A DNA stretch of 64,000 bases, taken from NCBI GenBank assembly GCA_023391375.1, contig JAEWBB010000024.1, positions 1 through 64,000 on the forward strand, in the 5' to 3' direction. Source of the stretch: Pseudomonadota bacterium. GTDB taxonomy: Bacteria; Pseudomonadota; Alphaproteobacteria; Sphingomonadales; Sphingomonadaceae. The first letter of the stretch is position 1. Each line of letters opens with the position of its first letter. The translations under genes and the position numbers were made by a program. The notes beneath the pieces were generated by a model. That model was not told the DNA's origin. It saw only the letters and a program-made list of their open reading frames with translations, and did no database searches. Shown here piece after piece: positions 9,297-18,236 of this stretch.

Positions 9297-10874
9297 TTAG
9301 CCGCGCCGGCGGCCAAGTGCAATCGCGGTGCCCAGCAAAATCAGGCCGAGGAGGATCGGGACGATGTTGCCGAGGCGCGAGAAGAGAGTGGGCGGACCGG
9401 CGGGCGGCAGGTTGGAATCGATGATGCTCGCCTCGCCCGGACCGATCTTGGCGACGATCGCGCCGGACGCGTCGACGACTGCGCTGACGCCTGTCGGAGT
9501 CGCGCGCAGGATCGGCAGCGCTTCTTCCGCCGCGCGGAGGCGGGCTTGGGCGAGGTGCTGCGGCGGGCCCCAGGAACCGAACCAGGCATCGTTCGACGGA
9601 TTGAAGATATGGTCGGGCCGATGGTGGCGGTCGACGACCTCGCCGGAGAAGATGATCTCGTAGCAGATCTGGACGCCCATCTTGCGGCCGTTGGGCAGGT
9701 CGAGCGTGCGCGCGCCCGGGCCGGCGCGGAAGTCGAGGTCGCCGGGCGCGAGCCGCGACAGACCGATCGCGCTCAGCAGCGGCCGCATCGGTAGATATTC
9801 GCCGTAGGGGACGAGATGGGCCTTGTCGTAGCGGCCGACCAGCTTGCCGGCGGAGTCGAGGACGAAGACGCTGTTGGTCGCGCCATCGAGATGGTTCTTG
9901 TCGGCGGAATAAAGGGCGATGCCACCGGTGGCGAGCAGCTGGCCGGCCTTGATCGACTGGATGGCGCGGAGGCGTTCGTAGGCGACGAACGGCATGGCAG
10001 CGCGGCGCTCGTCGACCAGCGGTTCGGTGACGGCGGCTTCGGGCCAGTAGACGGTCTCGACCGGCGGCACGCTTCCGCCCCGCGCGTCGGGCATGCGGCT
10101 AAGGCTGCCGAGGCGGGCGGCAGCGATGGTGTCGAAGCCCTGCCGCCACTTGTCGCCTTGGCCGATGTTCGGCTGGACCACACGGACGCGGCCAGTGGCA
10201 AACGCGGAGTGGGGCGTCACCGCGGGTGGCGGGCCGGCTATATCAAAATTTTTGAGGTCGCGGGTTTGAGGTTCCGGCGTCGGGAGCACCAGCAGCAGCA
10301 ATGCCACGATGCCGAACCCGGCCACGGCCTTCCACCGACGCTGCAGGGCGATCCAGAGCGTGCCGCCGGCCGACGCGACGAGCGCCGAGAGGCCGTAGGT
10401 GCCGGTGAAAGCGCTGCTGTGGCGCCACCATGTGTCCACGAGGGTCACGCCGATTGGGTTCCAGGCGAAGCCGGTGAACATCGTCGCGCGCAGCCACTCG
10501 GTCAGCGCCCAGCCGCCGCCCAGCGCCAGAACGAGCGCGAGAGGCCTCGAACGCCCGAAGCGCCAAGCAAGTCCGGTCGCGATGGCAGGATAGACCGCGA
10601 GGTAGAGCGAGAGCAGGAACACGGCGACCCAGCCCAGCCACGCCGGCATCGCCGCTTGGAAGGTGAAGGCGGTCGCGATCCAGTTGAGGCCGATGCAGAA
10701 CTGGCCGACGCCGTAGGCCCAGCCGATCGCGAGCGCGCCGCGCAGCCGCGGCTGGCGCGACACCAGCTCGGCCAAGACCGCGAACGACAACGGCATCAGC
10801 GGCCAGAGGCCGACCGGCTGGAATGCGAAAGCGGAGGCGGCGCCGAGCAGCAGCAGCGCCAGGAACATCATCAT
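9297..10874 (-). CDS. lnt: Apolipoprotein N-acyltransferase
   Basis: Lnt adds the third acyl chain to lipoproteins in the inner membrane. The 525-residue protein has multiple N-terminal membrane segments (about 3-200), a periplasmic nitrilase domain and a final membrane segment (about 498-520). The Glu-Lys-Cys triad is visible: E279 in W-P-E-A-A-V-T, K351 in Y-D-K-A-H-L-V-P-Y-G-E-Y and C404 in V-Q-I-C-Y-E. Three consecutive ATG codons open the frame, so the exact start is uncertain by two codons. It sits between metK and a lipoprotein gene in the corC-lnt-metK order usual for the group. Confidence 0.96.
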   Translation of the reverse strand: MMMFLALLLLGAASAFAFQPVGLWPLMPLSFAVLAELVSRQPRLRGALAIGWAYGVGQFCIGLNWIATAFTFQAAMPAWLGWVAVFLLSLYLAVYPAIATGLAWRFGRSRPLALVLALGGGWALTEWLRATMFTGFAWNPIGVTLVDTWWRHSSAFTGTYGLSALVASAGGTLWIALQRRWKAVAGFGIVALLLLVLPTPEPQTRDLKNFDIAGPPPAVTPHSAFATGRVRVVQPNIGQGDKWRQGFDTIAAARLGSLSRMPDARGGSVPPVETVYWPEAAVTEPLVDERRAAMPFVAYERLRAIQSIKAGQLLATGGIALYSADKNHLDGATNSVFVLDSAGKLVGRYDKAHLVPYGEYLPMRPLLSAIGLSRLAPGDLDFRAGPGARTLDLPNGRKMGVQICYEIIFSGEVVDRHHRPDHIFNPSNDAWFGSWGPPQHLAQARLRAAEEALPILRATPTGVSAVVDASGAIVAKIGPGEASIIDSNLPPAGPPTLFSRLGNIVPILLGLILLGTAIALGRRRG

Positions 10875-10884
10875 GCGCGCTTGG

Positions 10885-12219
10885 CTAGCGGCTTGCCACC
10901 TTGGTGGGAAGCGCCGTCGCCGAACTCACCCGCCAGATCTTGCCGCCGACGTCGTCCGCGACGAGCAGGCTACCGTCCTTGGCGATCTCCACGCCCACCG
11001 GACGTCCATAGGCGGTATCATCGACGCGGAAGCCGGTAAGGACAGGCTGCGGCATGCCCGACGGCCGGGCGCCGTTGAACGGCACGAACACGACCTGGTA
11101 GCCGCTCCACGGCTTGCGATTCCAGCTGCCATGCTCGCCGATGAAGGCGCCCTGCGCATATTGCGCGCCAAGGTTGGCGCCGTCCGAAAAGGTCAGGCCC
11201 AGCGTCGCGACGTGCGGGCCCATCGCATAATCGGGCTTGATTGTCCGGGCGACCATCTCGGGATTGGCCGGCGGGCGGTCGTCGACATGGTTGCCCCAAT
11301 AGGCGAACGGCCAGCCGTAGAAGGCACCGTCCTTCACGCTGGTGAAGATGTCGGGGACGAGGTTGTTGCCCAGCTCGTCCCGCTCGTTGGCGACGGCCCA
11401 CAGTTGCTTGCTCCACGGGTTCCAGTCGAGGCCGACGGGATTGCGAATCCCGCTAGCGAAGATGCGATAGGCGCCGGTCTTGGGCTCGACCATCCAGATC
11501 GCGGCCCGGCCCTTTTCCATCTCGAGGCCGTTCTCGCCGACATTGGAGTTAGAGCCGACACCGACGAACAGGAATTTCCCGTCGGGCGAGGCGACCAGCG
11601 ACTTGGTCCAGTGATGGTTGTATCCGCTCGGCAGCGGCGTCACGAGCCGCGGCTTCGCGGTGACCTTGATCTGGCCCGGTGTGAAGGGGAAGGCGACCAG
11701 CCCGTTGGCGTTGGCGACGAACAGTTCGTTGCCGACCAGCTGCATCCCGAACGGCGAATAAAGGTCGTGGTCGATCAGCACCGACACGCCTTCGGCCTTC
11801 CCGTCATGGTCGGCGTCGCGCAGGAGGACGATCTGGTTCGGGCTGCCGGTGTGCGAGCCGGCCTTGCGCATCAGGAAGTCCTGGACCTTGCCCTTGATCG
11901 CGCCGCCGGTTTTGTCGGTGCCGGGACCGTCGCTCAAGGCCGCGAGCACGTCGCCGTTGGGCAGCACGGTCATCCATCGCGGATGCGGCAGGTTTTCGGC
12001 GAAGGCCTCGACCTTCAGGCCGGCCGCTGCCTTCGGCGTCATGCCGGCGGGCCAGCCCTTCGCGTCGGCGACATTGACCGTCGGGAACGCTGCCTTGTCC
12101 ACCGGCGCCAGGTCCGGGTTCGGCCCCATGAAGCGGGTGATGTCGACGGTCGACGGCGAGTTGCCGCAGGCGCTGAGGGACAGGACGAGGGCGATGCTGA
12201 GGGGGAGGGCGCGTTTCAT
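10885..12219 (-). CDS. Sorbosone dehydrogenase-like lipoprotein (PQQ sugar dehydrogenase superfamily)
   Basis: The 444-residue protein begins with a lipoprotein signal ending in L-S-A-C-G (Cys18). It continues as a beta-propeller of the L-sorbosone/glucose dehydrogenase type, with H-P-R-W-M-T-V-L-P-N-G-D-V, Y-N-H-H-W-T-K-S-L, G-I-R-N-P-V-G-L-D-W and F-Y-G-W-P-F-A-Y-W-G. Such proteins are predicted PQQ-dependent membrane-anchored oxidoreductases; the substrate is unknown. It lies between corC and lnt, 10 bases upstream of the lnt start. It is the second propeller lipoprotein of this superfamily within 8 kb (the other starts at 3946). Confidence 0.83.
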   Translation of the reverse strand: MKRALPLSIALVLSLSACGNSPSTVDITRFMGPNPDLAPVDKAAFPTVNVADAKGWPAGMTPKAAAGLKVEAFAENLPHPRWMTVLPNGDVLAALSDGPGTDKTGGAIKGKVQDFLMRKAGSHTGSPNQIVLLRDADHDGKAEGVSVLIDHDLYSPFGMQLVGNELFVANANGLVAFPFTPGQIKVTAKPRLVTPLPSGYNHHWTKSLVASPDGKFLFVGVGSNSNVGENGLEMEKGRAAIWMVEPKTGAYRIFASGIRNPVGLDWNPWSKQLWAVANERDELGNNLVPDIFTSVKDGAFYGWPFAYWGNHVDDRPPANPEMVARTIKPDYAMGPHVATLGLTFSDGANLGAQYAQGAFIGEHGSWNRKPWSGYQVVFVPFNGARPSGMPQPVLTGFRVDDTAYGRPVGVEIAKDGSLLVADDVGGKIWRVSSATALPTKVASR

Positions 12220-12250
12220 GGCCCGACAACGGTTGCGCCCACCGAATTGT

Positions 12251-13147
12251 TCACTTGCCGTTAGGCGCGTCCTCGTGAACCACTGGCTCCGGCGCGTGCA
12301 GGCGAAGGCGGATCATCCTCCGGCTGTCGGCATCGATACATTCGAGCCGCCAGCCCGACGGATGTTCGACCGACTCGCCCGGGTCGAGCAGCCGGCCGGC
12401 AAGGCTGAAGGCCAGACCGCCGACCGTGTCGACCTCGTCCTCCTCGTCGACCAAGCGCGCATCGACGTCGCGGGCGATTTCCTCAAGCTCGGTGCGAGCG
12501 TCAGCTTCCCACAGGCCATCATCGAGCAACTTCAACCCGGCGACCACGTCCTCGTCATGCTCGTCCTCGATTTCGCCGACGATCTCCTCGACCACGTCCT
12601 CGATCGTGACGAGGCCTTCGGTGCCGCCGAATTCGTCGACCACGATGGCAAGGTGGATGCGGTCGGCCCGCATGCGGGCCAGCAGGTCGAGCACGCCCAT
12701 GCTTTCGGGCACGAACAGCGGGGTGCGCAGCAGGGCAGGAATGGCGCGGTCGCGGCCGGCGTCTTCCTGCGCCTTGAACACGTCCTTGATGTGGATCATG
12801 CCGATGATGTCGTCGAGCCCGTCCTCGCCGGTCACCGGCAGGCGGCTGTGCTCGGCTTCGGCGAAAGCGGCGACCAGCTCTTCGAACGTCAGCGAGCCTG
12901 GCACCGACACGATATCGCCGCGGGTCACCGCGATCTCGCCGGCGGTGCGGTCGCCGAAATGCAGCAGGTTCTTGAGCATCTGGCGCTCGTGGGGACTGAG
13001 GTCGCCGCGCTTGGGCGCCTGGCCTTCCGCCTCCTCGATCGCTTCCTCGATCTGGTCGCGCAAGGTCGAGGCATGGTCGTCGCCGAAAATCAGCGATCGC
13101 ATGCCGCGCCAGACCCTGGAGCCGCCTTCACCGTCATTCGTGGCCAT
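12251..13147 (-). CDS. corC: CorC/HlyC-type CBS-domain protein
   Basis: The 298-residue protein is soluble, without the DUF21 membrane domain. It has a tandem CBS module (about 75-200, including I-I-G-M-I-H-I-K-D-V and V-D-E-F-G-G-T-E-G-L-V-T) followed by a CorC_HlyC (transporter-associated) domain. Proteins of this type act in magnesium/cobalt homeostasis or membrane stability. Its ATG shares one base with the ybeY stop (TGATG), so it is coupled to the ybeZ-ybeY-corC-lnt series, matching the order known in E. coli (ybeZ-ybeY-ybeX-lnt). Confidence 0.92.
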   Translation of the reverse strand: MATNDGEGGSRVWRGMRSLIFGDDHASTLRDQIEEAIEEAEGQAPKRGDLSPHERQMLKNLLHFGDRTAGEIAVTRGDIVSVPGSLTFEELVAAFAEAEHSRLPVTGEDGLDDIIGMIHIKDVFKAQEDAGRDRAIPALLRTPLFVPESMGVLDLLARMRADRIHLAIVVDEFGGTEGLVTIEDVVEEIVGEIEDEHDEDVVAGLKLLDDGLWEADARTELEEIARDVDARLVDEEDEVDTVGGLAFSLAGRLLDPGESVEHPSGWRLECIDADSRRMIRLRLHAPEPVVHEDAPNGK

Positions 13148-13656
13148 CAGCCGCGGTCTCCGTAAGGGTCGGCAAGGCCGAGCCGGGCGAGCGCGCGGAT
13201 CTCGCGTGCTTCCATGTCCTCGGCGGCCTCGTCGTCCATATGATCATGTCCCAAGAGGTGGAGGGTGCCGTGCACCATCAGGTGCGCGGCATGCGCTTCC
13301 AGCGGAATCGATTTTTCCGCCGCTTCGGTTCCGCACACCCCGCGCGCCAGCACGATATCGCCGAGCATTAGCTCGGGGCCCGGCGCGTCGGCATCGTCCA
13401 GTTCGTCGGGTTCGGCGAGGGGGAAGGACAGGACGTTGGTCGCCTTGTCCTTGCCCCGCCACTGCGCGTTGAGCGCGTGCACCTCGTCGTCGCTGGTCAG
13501 CCGGATCGACAGTTCGACCGGCCGTGCGGCGGTCGCGAGTTGCGGGAACGCGCTTTCGGCGATCGCGGCTTCGGCCGCGCGGCGGGCGAGGTCCGCCCAG
13601 CCGGTGGTAATACTGTCCCAGTCCTCGTCGGCCTCGATGGCGATATCGAGCGTCAT
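13147..13656 (-). CDS. ybeY: Endoribonuclease YbeY (16S rRNA maturation)
   Basis: YbeY is a zinc-dependent RNase acting in 16S rRNA 3'-end maturation and ribosome quality control. The zinc motif H-G-T-L-H-L-L-G-H-D-H spans residues 129-139 with ligands H129, H133 and H139. The conserved R-G-K-D-K-A-T-N-V-L-S-F-P segment is at 67-79. The length (169) is normal. It overlaps phoH by four bases at its start and corC by one base at its end, so the three are tightly coupled. Confidence 0.96.
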   Translation of the reverse strand: MTLDIAIEADEDWDSITTGWADLARRAAEAAIAESAFPQLATAARPVELSIRLTSDDEVHALNAQWRGKDKATNVLSFPLAEPDELDDADAPGPELMLGDIVLARGVCGTEAAEKSIPLEAHAAHLMVHGTLHLLGHDHMDDEAAEDMEAREIRALARLGLADPYGDRG

Positions 13657-14654
13657 CGGCCCGGGCCCTCATAGGCTTCGACGATCCGCCCGACGAGCGG
13701 GTGACGGACGACGTCGGCGGCCGAGAAGCGGACCATGCTGAGCTTCGGGATGCCCTCCAGCTTGGCGACCGCATCGGCCAAACCGCTATCGATGCCCTTG
13801 GGCAAGTCGGTCTGGTTGGGATCGCCGCAGATCACCATCCGGCTATTCATGCCGAAGCGGGTAAGGAACATCTTCATCTGCGCCGGCGTCGTGTTCTGCG
13901 CCTCGTCGAGGATGATGAAGGCGTCGCTTAGCGTCCGGCCGCGCATGAAGGCGATCGGCGCGATCTCGATCTCGCCGCTGGCGATCCGCCGCTCGACCTG
14001 TTCGCTCGGCAACATGTCGTGCAGGGCGTCGTAGAGCGGGCGCAGGTAAGGATCGACCTTCTCCTTCATGTCGCCGGGCAGGAAGCCGAGCTTTTCGCCC
14101 GCCTCCACTGCGGGGCGCGAAAGGATCAGGCGGTCGACCTGGCCGGTGATCAGCATCGCGACCGCCTGCGCCACCGCGAGATAGGTCTTGCCGGTGCCGG
14201 CCGGACCCAGCGCAAAGATCATGTCGTCGCGGGCCAGCGCGTCCATGTACTGGCCCTGGATCAGCGAGCGCGGGACGATGGTCTTCTTGCGGGTGCGGAT
14301 CATGGCGCGCGACGGGTTGGCGACGCCTTCGGTCATGATGCCGTCGAGCGAGGGCTGGCTGGCCATGCCGATGACCGCCTCGACCGCTGCCTGGTCGACG
14401 TCCTGGCCCTGGTCCAACCGGTTGTAGAGGCCGACGAGGACGTCGCGGGCGCGGGCGGCGTTGTCGGGTTCGCCCTCGATCATCACCTTGTTGCCGCGCG
14501 CCGCGATGTGGACCTGCAGCCGGTCCTCGATCATCACGAGGTGGCGGTCGTAGTCGCCGAACAGCGGCCCGAGGAGGTAAGGCTGGTCGAACTCCAGTTC
14601 GAGCCGGGCCCGGTCCAATTCATCGACGGCGCGCAAGTCGGGACGTTTCGCCAT
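13653..14654 (-). CDS. ybeZ: PhoH-like ATPase (YbeZ)
   Basis: The 333-residue protein has the PhoH P-loop with Walker A G-P-A-G-T-G-K-T near residue 150 and Walker B F-I-I-L-D-E-A-Q-N-T. It also has an S-R-P-A-V-E-A-G-E-K-L-G-F-L-P-G-D segment diagnostic of PhoH/YbeZ and a small KH-like N-terminal domain. YbeZ partners with YbeY in rRNA processing in E. coli; the overlap with ybeY here supports that pairing. It begins directly after the miaB stop (TAAATG). Confidence 0.95.
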   Translation of the reverse strand: MAKRPDLRAVDELDRARLELEFDQPYLLGPLFGDYDRHLVMIEDRLQVHIAARGNKVMIEGEPDNAARARDVLVGLYNRLDQGQDVDQAAVEAVIGMASQPSLDGIMTEGVANPSRAMIRTRKKTIVPRSLIQGQYMDALARDDMIFALGPAGTGKTYLAVAQAVAMLITGQVDRLILSRPAVEAGEKLGFLPGDMKEKVDPYLRPLYDALHDMLPSEQVERRIASGEIEIAPIAFMRGRTLSDAFIILDEAQNTTPAQMKMFLTRFGMNSRMVICGDPNQTDLPKGIDSGLADAVAKLEGIPKLSMVRFSAADVVRHPLVGRIVEAYEGPGR

Positions 14655-15959
14655 TTAAGCTGCGACCTTCTCTCGTATGACGCCGCCCATCGAGTTAGGC
14701 AGCGCGTGGGTGATGGTGACGTCGACCATGTCGCCGATCTGGGCGCCGGTCTCGACGAAGACGGATTGGAGCCAGGGCGACTTGCCGATCATCTGGCCGG
14801 GCAAGCGGCCCTTGCGATCGACCAGGATCGTCGTGTCCTTGCCGACGGTGGCGTGGTTGAACGCGAGGCTGTGCTGAGCCAGCTTGGCCTGGAGCCGCTG
14901 AAGCCGCTCATCCATCACTTGCCCCGCCACCGCTCCTTCCATGGTCGCCGCCGGAGTGCCCGGACGAGGCGAATATTTGAAGCTGAAGGCCGAAGCGTAA
15001 CCGACCGCATCGACGATGGCGAGCGTGTCCTCGAAATCTTTTTCGGTTTCGCCCGGGAAGCCGACGATGAAGTCGCCGGAAATGGCGATATCCGGCCGGG
15101 CGGCGCGCATTTTCTCGAGCACTTTCAGGTAGCTGTCGGCACTGTGGCTGCGATTCATCGCCTTCAAGATTTTGTCCGAGCCCGACTGCACGGGCAGGTG
15201 GAGGTAGGGCATCAGCTGCTCGACCTCGGCGTGCGCCGCGATCAGCGCGTCGGTCATGTCGTTGGGGTGACTGGTGGTGTAGCGGATGCGCTCGACGCCA
15301 TCGATCTTGGCGATGGCGCGAACCAGCGTATCTAGGCCGCCTTCATAGGCATTGACGTTCTGGCCGAGCAGCGTGATTTCGCGCGCGCCTCCGTCGGCCA
15401 GCGCCCGCGCCTCGTCCACCACGTCGGCGAACGGGCGGCTGATTTCCGCGCCGCGGGTGTAGGGGACGACGCAGTAGGTGCAGAACTTGTCGCAGCCTTC
15501 CTGCACGGTCAGGAAGGCGCTCGGCCCCGACTTGCGGCGGGCGGGCAGGGCGCCGAATTTCGAAATCGCCGGCATGTCGGTGTCGACCGGGCGCTGGCCG
15601 TTAGCGACCTCGGCGACCATTTCGGGCAGGCGGTGATAGGCCTGCGGACCCACGACGAGGTCGATCAGCTTGGAGCGCGTCTTGGCCTCGGCGCCTTCGG
15701 CCTGCGCGACGCAGCCGGCCAGCGCGACGATCGGCTTCGACCCGTCCTCGCGACGGAGGCGGCCGACGTCGGAGTAGGCCTTTTCAGCCGCCTTCTCGCG
15801 GATGTGGCAGGTGTTGAGGACGACCAGTTCGGCATCCTCGCCCTCGGCGGCGGGCGTCATGCCTTGCGCATCGAGCAGCTCGGCCATCCGCTCGCCGTCG
15901 TAGACGTTCATCTGGCAACCGAAGCTTTTGACGCGGTAAGTCTTGGGAATCTCTGTCAT
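14655..15959 (-). CDS. miaB: tRNA-2-methylthio-N6-dimethylallyladenosine synthase MiaB
   Basis: MiaB is a radical-SAM methylthiotransferase acting on A37 of tRNAs. The protein has the three N-terminal cluster cysteines (in F-G-C-Q-M-N, N-T-C-H-I and A-G-C-V-A), the radical-SAM C-x-x-x-C-x-x-C as C-D-K-F-C-T-Y-C, and a C-terminal TRAM domain. I chose the ATG at 15957-15959, which gives 434 residues and the usual start (K-T-Y-R-V-K-S-F-G-C). The open frame upstream to 16031 would overlap plsC and lacks family support. Confidence 0.96.
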   Translation of the reverse strand: MTEIPKTYRVKSFGCQMNVYDGERMAELLDAQGMTPAAEGEDAELVVLNTCHIREKAAEKAYSDVGRLRREDGSKPIVALAGCVAQAEGAEAKTRSKLIDLVVGPQAYHRLPEMVAEVANGQRPVDTDMPAISKFGALPARRKSGPSAFLTVQEGCDKFCTYCVVPYTRGAEISRPFADVVDEARALADGGAREITLLGQNVNAYEGGLDTLVRAIAKIDGVERIRYTTSHPNDMTDALIAAHAEVEQLMPYLHLPVQSGSDKILKAMNRSHSADSYLKVLEKMRAARPDIAISGDFIVGFPGETEKDFEDTLAIVDAVGYASAFSFKYSPRPGTPAATMEGAVAGQVMDERLQRLQAKLAQHSLAFNHATVGKDTTILVDRKGRLPGQMIGKSPWLQSVFVETGAQIGDMVDVTITHALPNSMGGVIREKVAA

Positions 15960-15987
15960 TTGCCGCGCGCTATAGGGCCTTGGCGCG

Positions 15988-16740
15988 TCATGCGGAAGCC
16001 AGTGCAGCGCTGATCGCGGCATGGGCGTCACGCGCCATCGCCTTGCGGTCTTCCCCCGGCGGCAACGGGTCGAGCAGCTGGATGGTCAGCGGTATGCGGC
16101 CCTTGCGCCCGAGCACCCGCCGGACGTTGACGAGGCCGGGTTCGCCGACCCACGCGACGTCTCCCAGCGCCTGGCCGTAGTGAATCGCAACCGGTCGCAC
16201 CGACACGTCGCCCGGGGCAGGCGCGACGGCGGCGAGCAGGGTCGAGCGGAAGGGAAGGATCGGCCGTCCGTTGCTGGTCGTGCCCTCGGGAAACAGGGTG
16301 ATCGGCTGCGAACCGTCGAGCTTGTCGGCGATCCGCTGCACCTGCCCATGGCTGCCGCGCCGGTCATTCCGGTCGATGTAGAGGGTGTGGTTCTGGTCGG
16401 CGAGCCAGCCGACGAGCGGCACCTGGCCGATTTCGTGCTTCGAGACGAACGCGCATCCCGTCGCGCCGCCGAGCGCAAGGATGTCGAGCCAGCTGGTGTG
16501 GTTGGCGAGCAGCAGGGTCTTGCCCCGGATCGGCGCGCCGGTGAGCCGGACATCGGCGCCAAAGCCGCTCGCGGCGGCCCGCAGGAAACGCCGCGGCCAG
16601 GGCGAGCGCCCCTTGTTCAGCGCTTTCGACAGGAGGTGGGGGACAAGATAGGCCGCGAGCAGCAGGGCCAGGCCCGTCAGCCGGAAGACGGCCCTCGGCG
16701 TCCAGCCGACGTCAGCGGTCGCGTGTCGTCGCGACGCCAT
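15988..16740 (-). CDS. plsC: 1-acyl-sn-glycerol-3-phosphate acyltransferase
   Basis: PlsC acylates lysophosphatidic acid in phospholipid synthesis. The acyltransferase motif N-H-T-S-W-L-D (H-x4-D) is present, followed by F-V-S-K-H-E-I-G and the F-P-E-G-T-T-S-N-G motif. A hydrophobic segment lies near residues 21-36. The ATG at 16738-16740 gives 250 residues and overlaps the end of fur by 29 bases; later in-frame starts would lose the membrane segment. The position between fur and miaB fits the alphaproteobacterial order. Confidence 0.92.
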   Translation of the reverse strand: MASRRHATADVGWTPRAVFRLTGLALLLAAYLVPHLLSKALNKGRSPWPRRFLRAAASGFGADVRLTGAPIRGKTLLLANHTSWLDILALGGATGCAFVSKHEIGQVPLVGWLADQNHTLYIDRNDRRGSHGQVQRIADKLDGSQPITLFPEGTTSNGRPILPFRSTLLAAVAPAPGDVSVRPVAIHYGQALGDVAWVGEPGLVNVRRVLGRKGRIPLTIQLLDPLPPGEDRKAMARDAHAAISAALASA

Positions 16741-17134
16741 AGAGCTCCATGCGGTGGTCGACGAGCCGGAAGCCCAGCTTCTCGGCAATGCGGCGCTGCA
16801 ATTCCTCGAGCTCCTCGTCGACGAACTCGATCACCTCGCCGGTCTCGACGTTGATCAAATGGTCGTGGTGGCTTTCGGACGCGGCTTCGTAGCGCGAACG
16901 GCCGTCGCCGAACTCGTGGCGCTCGAGGATGCCTGCTTCCTCGAACAGGCGCACCGTGCGGTACACGGTCGCGATCGAGATGTGCGGGTCGACCGCCGAC
17001 GCGCGGGCGTGAAGCGTTTCGACGTCGGGATGATCCTCGCTCTCACCCAGCACCTTGGCGATCACCCGGCGCTGGTCGGTGATCCTCAGGCCCTTGTCGG
17101 CGCAGAGCTGTTCGATGTCGATCGTGCGGTGCAT
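16712..17134 (-). CDS. fur: Ferric uptake regulator Fur (Fur family)
   Basis: The 140-residue protein has the Fur DNA-binding domain (R-I-T-D-Q-R-R-V-I, then D-P-H-I-S-I-A-T-V-Y-R-T) and the metal region around S-H-H-D-H-L-I, with E-x-G-E-V-I-E-F following. It lacks the C-x-x-C pairs of zinc-finger-type Fur. In alphaproteobacteria Fur-like proteins next to plsC/miaB may respond to iron or manganese (Mur-like), so ligand specificity is not certain. An intrinsic terminator ends only about 30 bases before the start codon, which leaves little room for a promoter of its own. Confidence 0.92.
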   Translation of the reverse strand: MHRTIDIEQLCADKGLRITDQRRVIAKVLGESEDHPDVETLHARASAVDPHISIATVYRTVRLFEEAGILERHEFGDGRSRYEAASESHHDHLINVETGEVIEFVDEELEELQRRIAEKLGFRLVDHRMELYGVATTRDR

Positions 17135-17161
17135 GCGGCAAACCTAGGGGGTGATCGGGGC

Positions 17162-17197
17162 AAAGAAAAGGGAGGGCGGATTCGGCCCCGCCCTCCC
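17162..17197 (-). terminator. Intrinsic terminator after mucR
   Basis: Read on the minus strand, a perfect 10-base GC-rich stem (arms 17170-17179 and 17188-17197, 8-base loop) is followed by CTTTTCTTT. It starts 16 bases after the mucR stop codon and ends just before fur. Confidence 0.85.
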
Positions 17198-17213
17198 GTT
17201 TTCCTTGTCGCCG

Positions 17214-17630
17214 TTACTTGGCCTTGCGCTTGGTGCGCTTGGTGCCGAGACCGATCGACTTGGCGAGGGTGCGGCGCTGTTCGGCATAGTTGGGCGCGAC
17301 CATCGGATAGTCGGCGGCAAGGCCCCATTTCTGCCGGTACTGGTCCGGCGTCATCTGGTAGTGGGTCATCAGGTGCCGTTTCAGCATCTTCAGCTTTTTC
17401 CCGTCTTCCAGGCAGACGATATAGTCCGGCTTGACCGACGAACGCACCGGGACCTTGGGTTCGGGACGCTCCGCCTCGCGGGTCGCGCCGGACAGGCCGG
17501 ACAGGGCGCCGTGGACGTTGGAAATCAGCTGCGGCAGGTCGTTGACCGACACACTGTTGTTGCTGACGTGCGCCGCGACGATGTCGGCAGTCAGTGTAAT
17601 CAAGGTGTCGTCCTGTTCGTCGCCATTCAT
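17214..17630 (-). CDS. mucR: MucR/Ros family transcriptional regulator
   Basis: MucR proteins are zinc-finger regulators that bind AT-rich DNA, often compared with H-NS, and control exopolysaccharide, motility and cell-cycle genes in alphaproteobacteria. The 138-residue protein has the N-terminal oligomerisation region (about 1-45) and the Ros/MucR core with Y-I-V-C-L-E-D-G-K-K-L-K-M-L-K-R-H-L, then M-T-P-x-x-Y-R-Q-K-W-G-L and A-P-N-Y-A. The second zinc cysteine of Ros is absent, as in many MucR relatives. It has a 96-base AT-rich leader and its own terminator, so it is probably an independent, possibly self-regulated unit. Confidence 0.93.
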   Translation of the reverse strand: MNGDEQDDTLITLTADIVAAHVSNNSVSVNDLPQLISNVHGALSGLSGATREAERPEPKVPVRSSVKPDYIVCLEDGKKLKMLKRHLMTHYQMTPDQYRQKWGLAADYPMVAPNYAEQRRTLAKSIGLGTKRTKRKAK

Positions 17631-17726
17631 GAATTATCCCTCCGAGCAAAAGTAATCAGGAACGCGCAAATACAGTCAGCGCATTCTTAATACGCCCGAA
17701 CAATTAGGGTAACAAGTTAATGGAAG

Positions 17727-18236
17727 TTAGCTTTCCGTTGCGAAAACTAGAGTGAGGGCATCGGCCCGCTGCCCGTCGATCCCGGTGTAATAATCGCGCC
17801 GACGACCGACAGTATGGAAGCCCATCCGATGGTACAGCGCTTCGGCGCGATTGCCGTCGCGGACTTCGAGGTGGAGGCGCGACGCGCCCGCAATTTGCGC
17901 CCGCGCAATAAAGTCGCGGATCAGCGCTTCGCCCACGCCAGCCCGCCGTGCCGTAGGGTCAACCGCGATCAGGAGGAGCTCGGCCTCGTCGGCGACGGCA
18001 CGGTCGAGCGCGAAGCCGATGACCCGTCCGTCAACGGTTTCGGCCAGGCGCAAGGCAACGCCGGCAAGCGGCAGGATCCCTGCGCATTGCGACCGGGTCC
18101 ACGCCTCGCCGAGTTCGGGCGGGAAGGACGCGGTCATGACCTCGAGGACGGAATCGAGGTCGCCGAGCCCGCCGCTGCGGATGCGCGGGCCGGGGACAAG
18201 CGACTCGTGGCGCGGCAGGAGCGGCGACGTGCTCAT
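17727..18236 (-). CDS. rimI: GNAT acetyltransferase, probable ribosomal protein S18 alanine N-acetyltransferase RimI
   Basis: The 169-residue protein has a GNAT fold with the acetyl-CoA loop A-V-D-P-T-A-R-R-A-G-V-G-E-A-L near residues 90-104, L-H-L-E-V-R-D-G-N-x-x-A-x-x-L-Y, and G-F-x-x-V-G-R-R-x-x-Y-Y near the end. This is the RimI pattern. It overlaps the tsaB end by 4 bases, a pairing (tsaB-rimI) seen across bacteria. The N-terminal 30 residues are less conserved and the exact start is moderately sure. Confidence 0.9.
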   Translation of the reverse strand: MSTSPLLPRHESLVPGPRIRSGGLGDLDSVLEVMTASFPPELGEAWTRSQCAGILPLAGVALRLAETVDGRVIGFALDRAVADEAELLLIAVDPTARRAGVGEALIRDFIARAQIAGASRLHLEVRDGNRAEALYHRMGFHTVGRRRDYYTGIDGQRADALTLVFATES

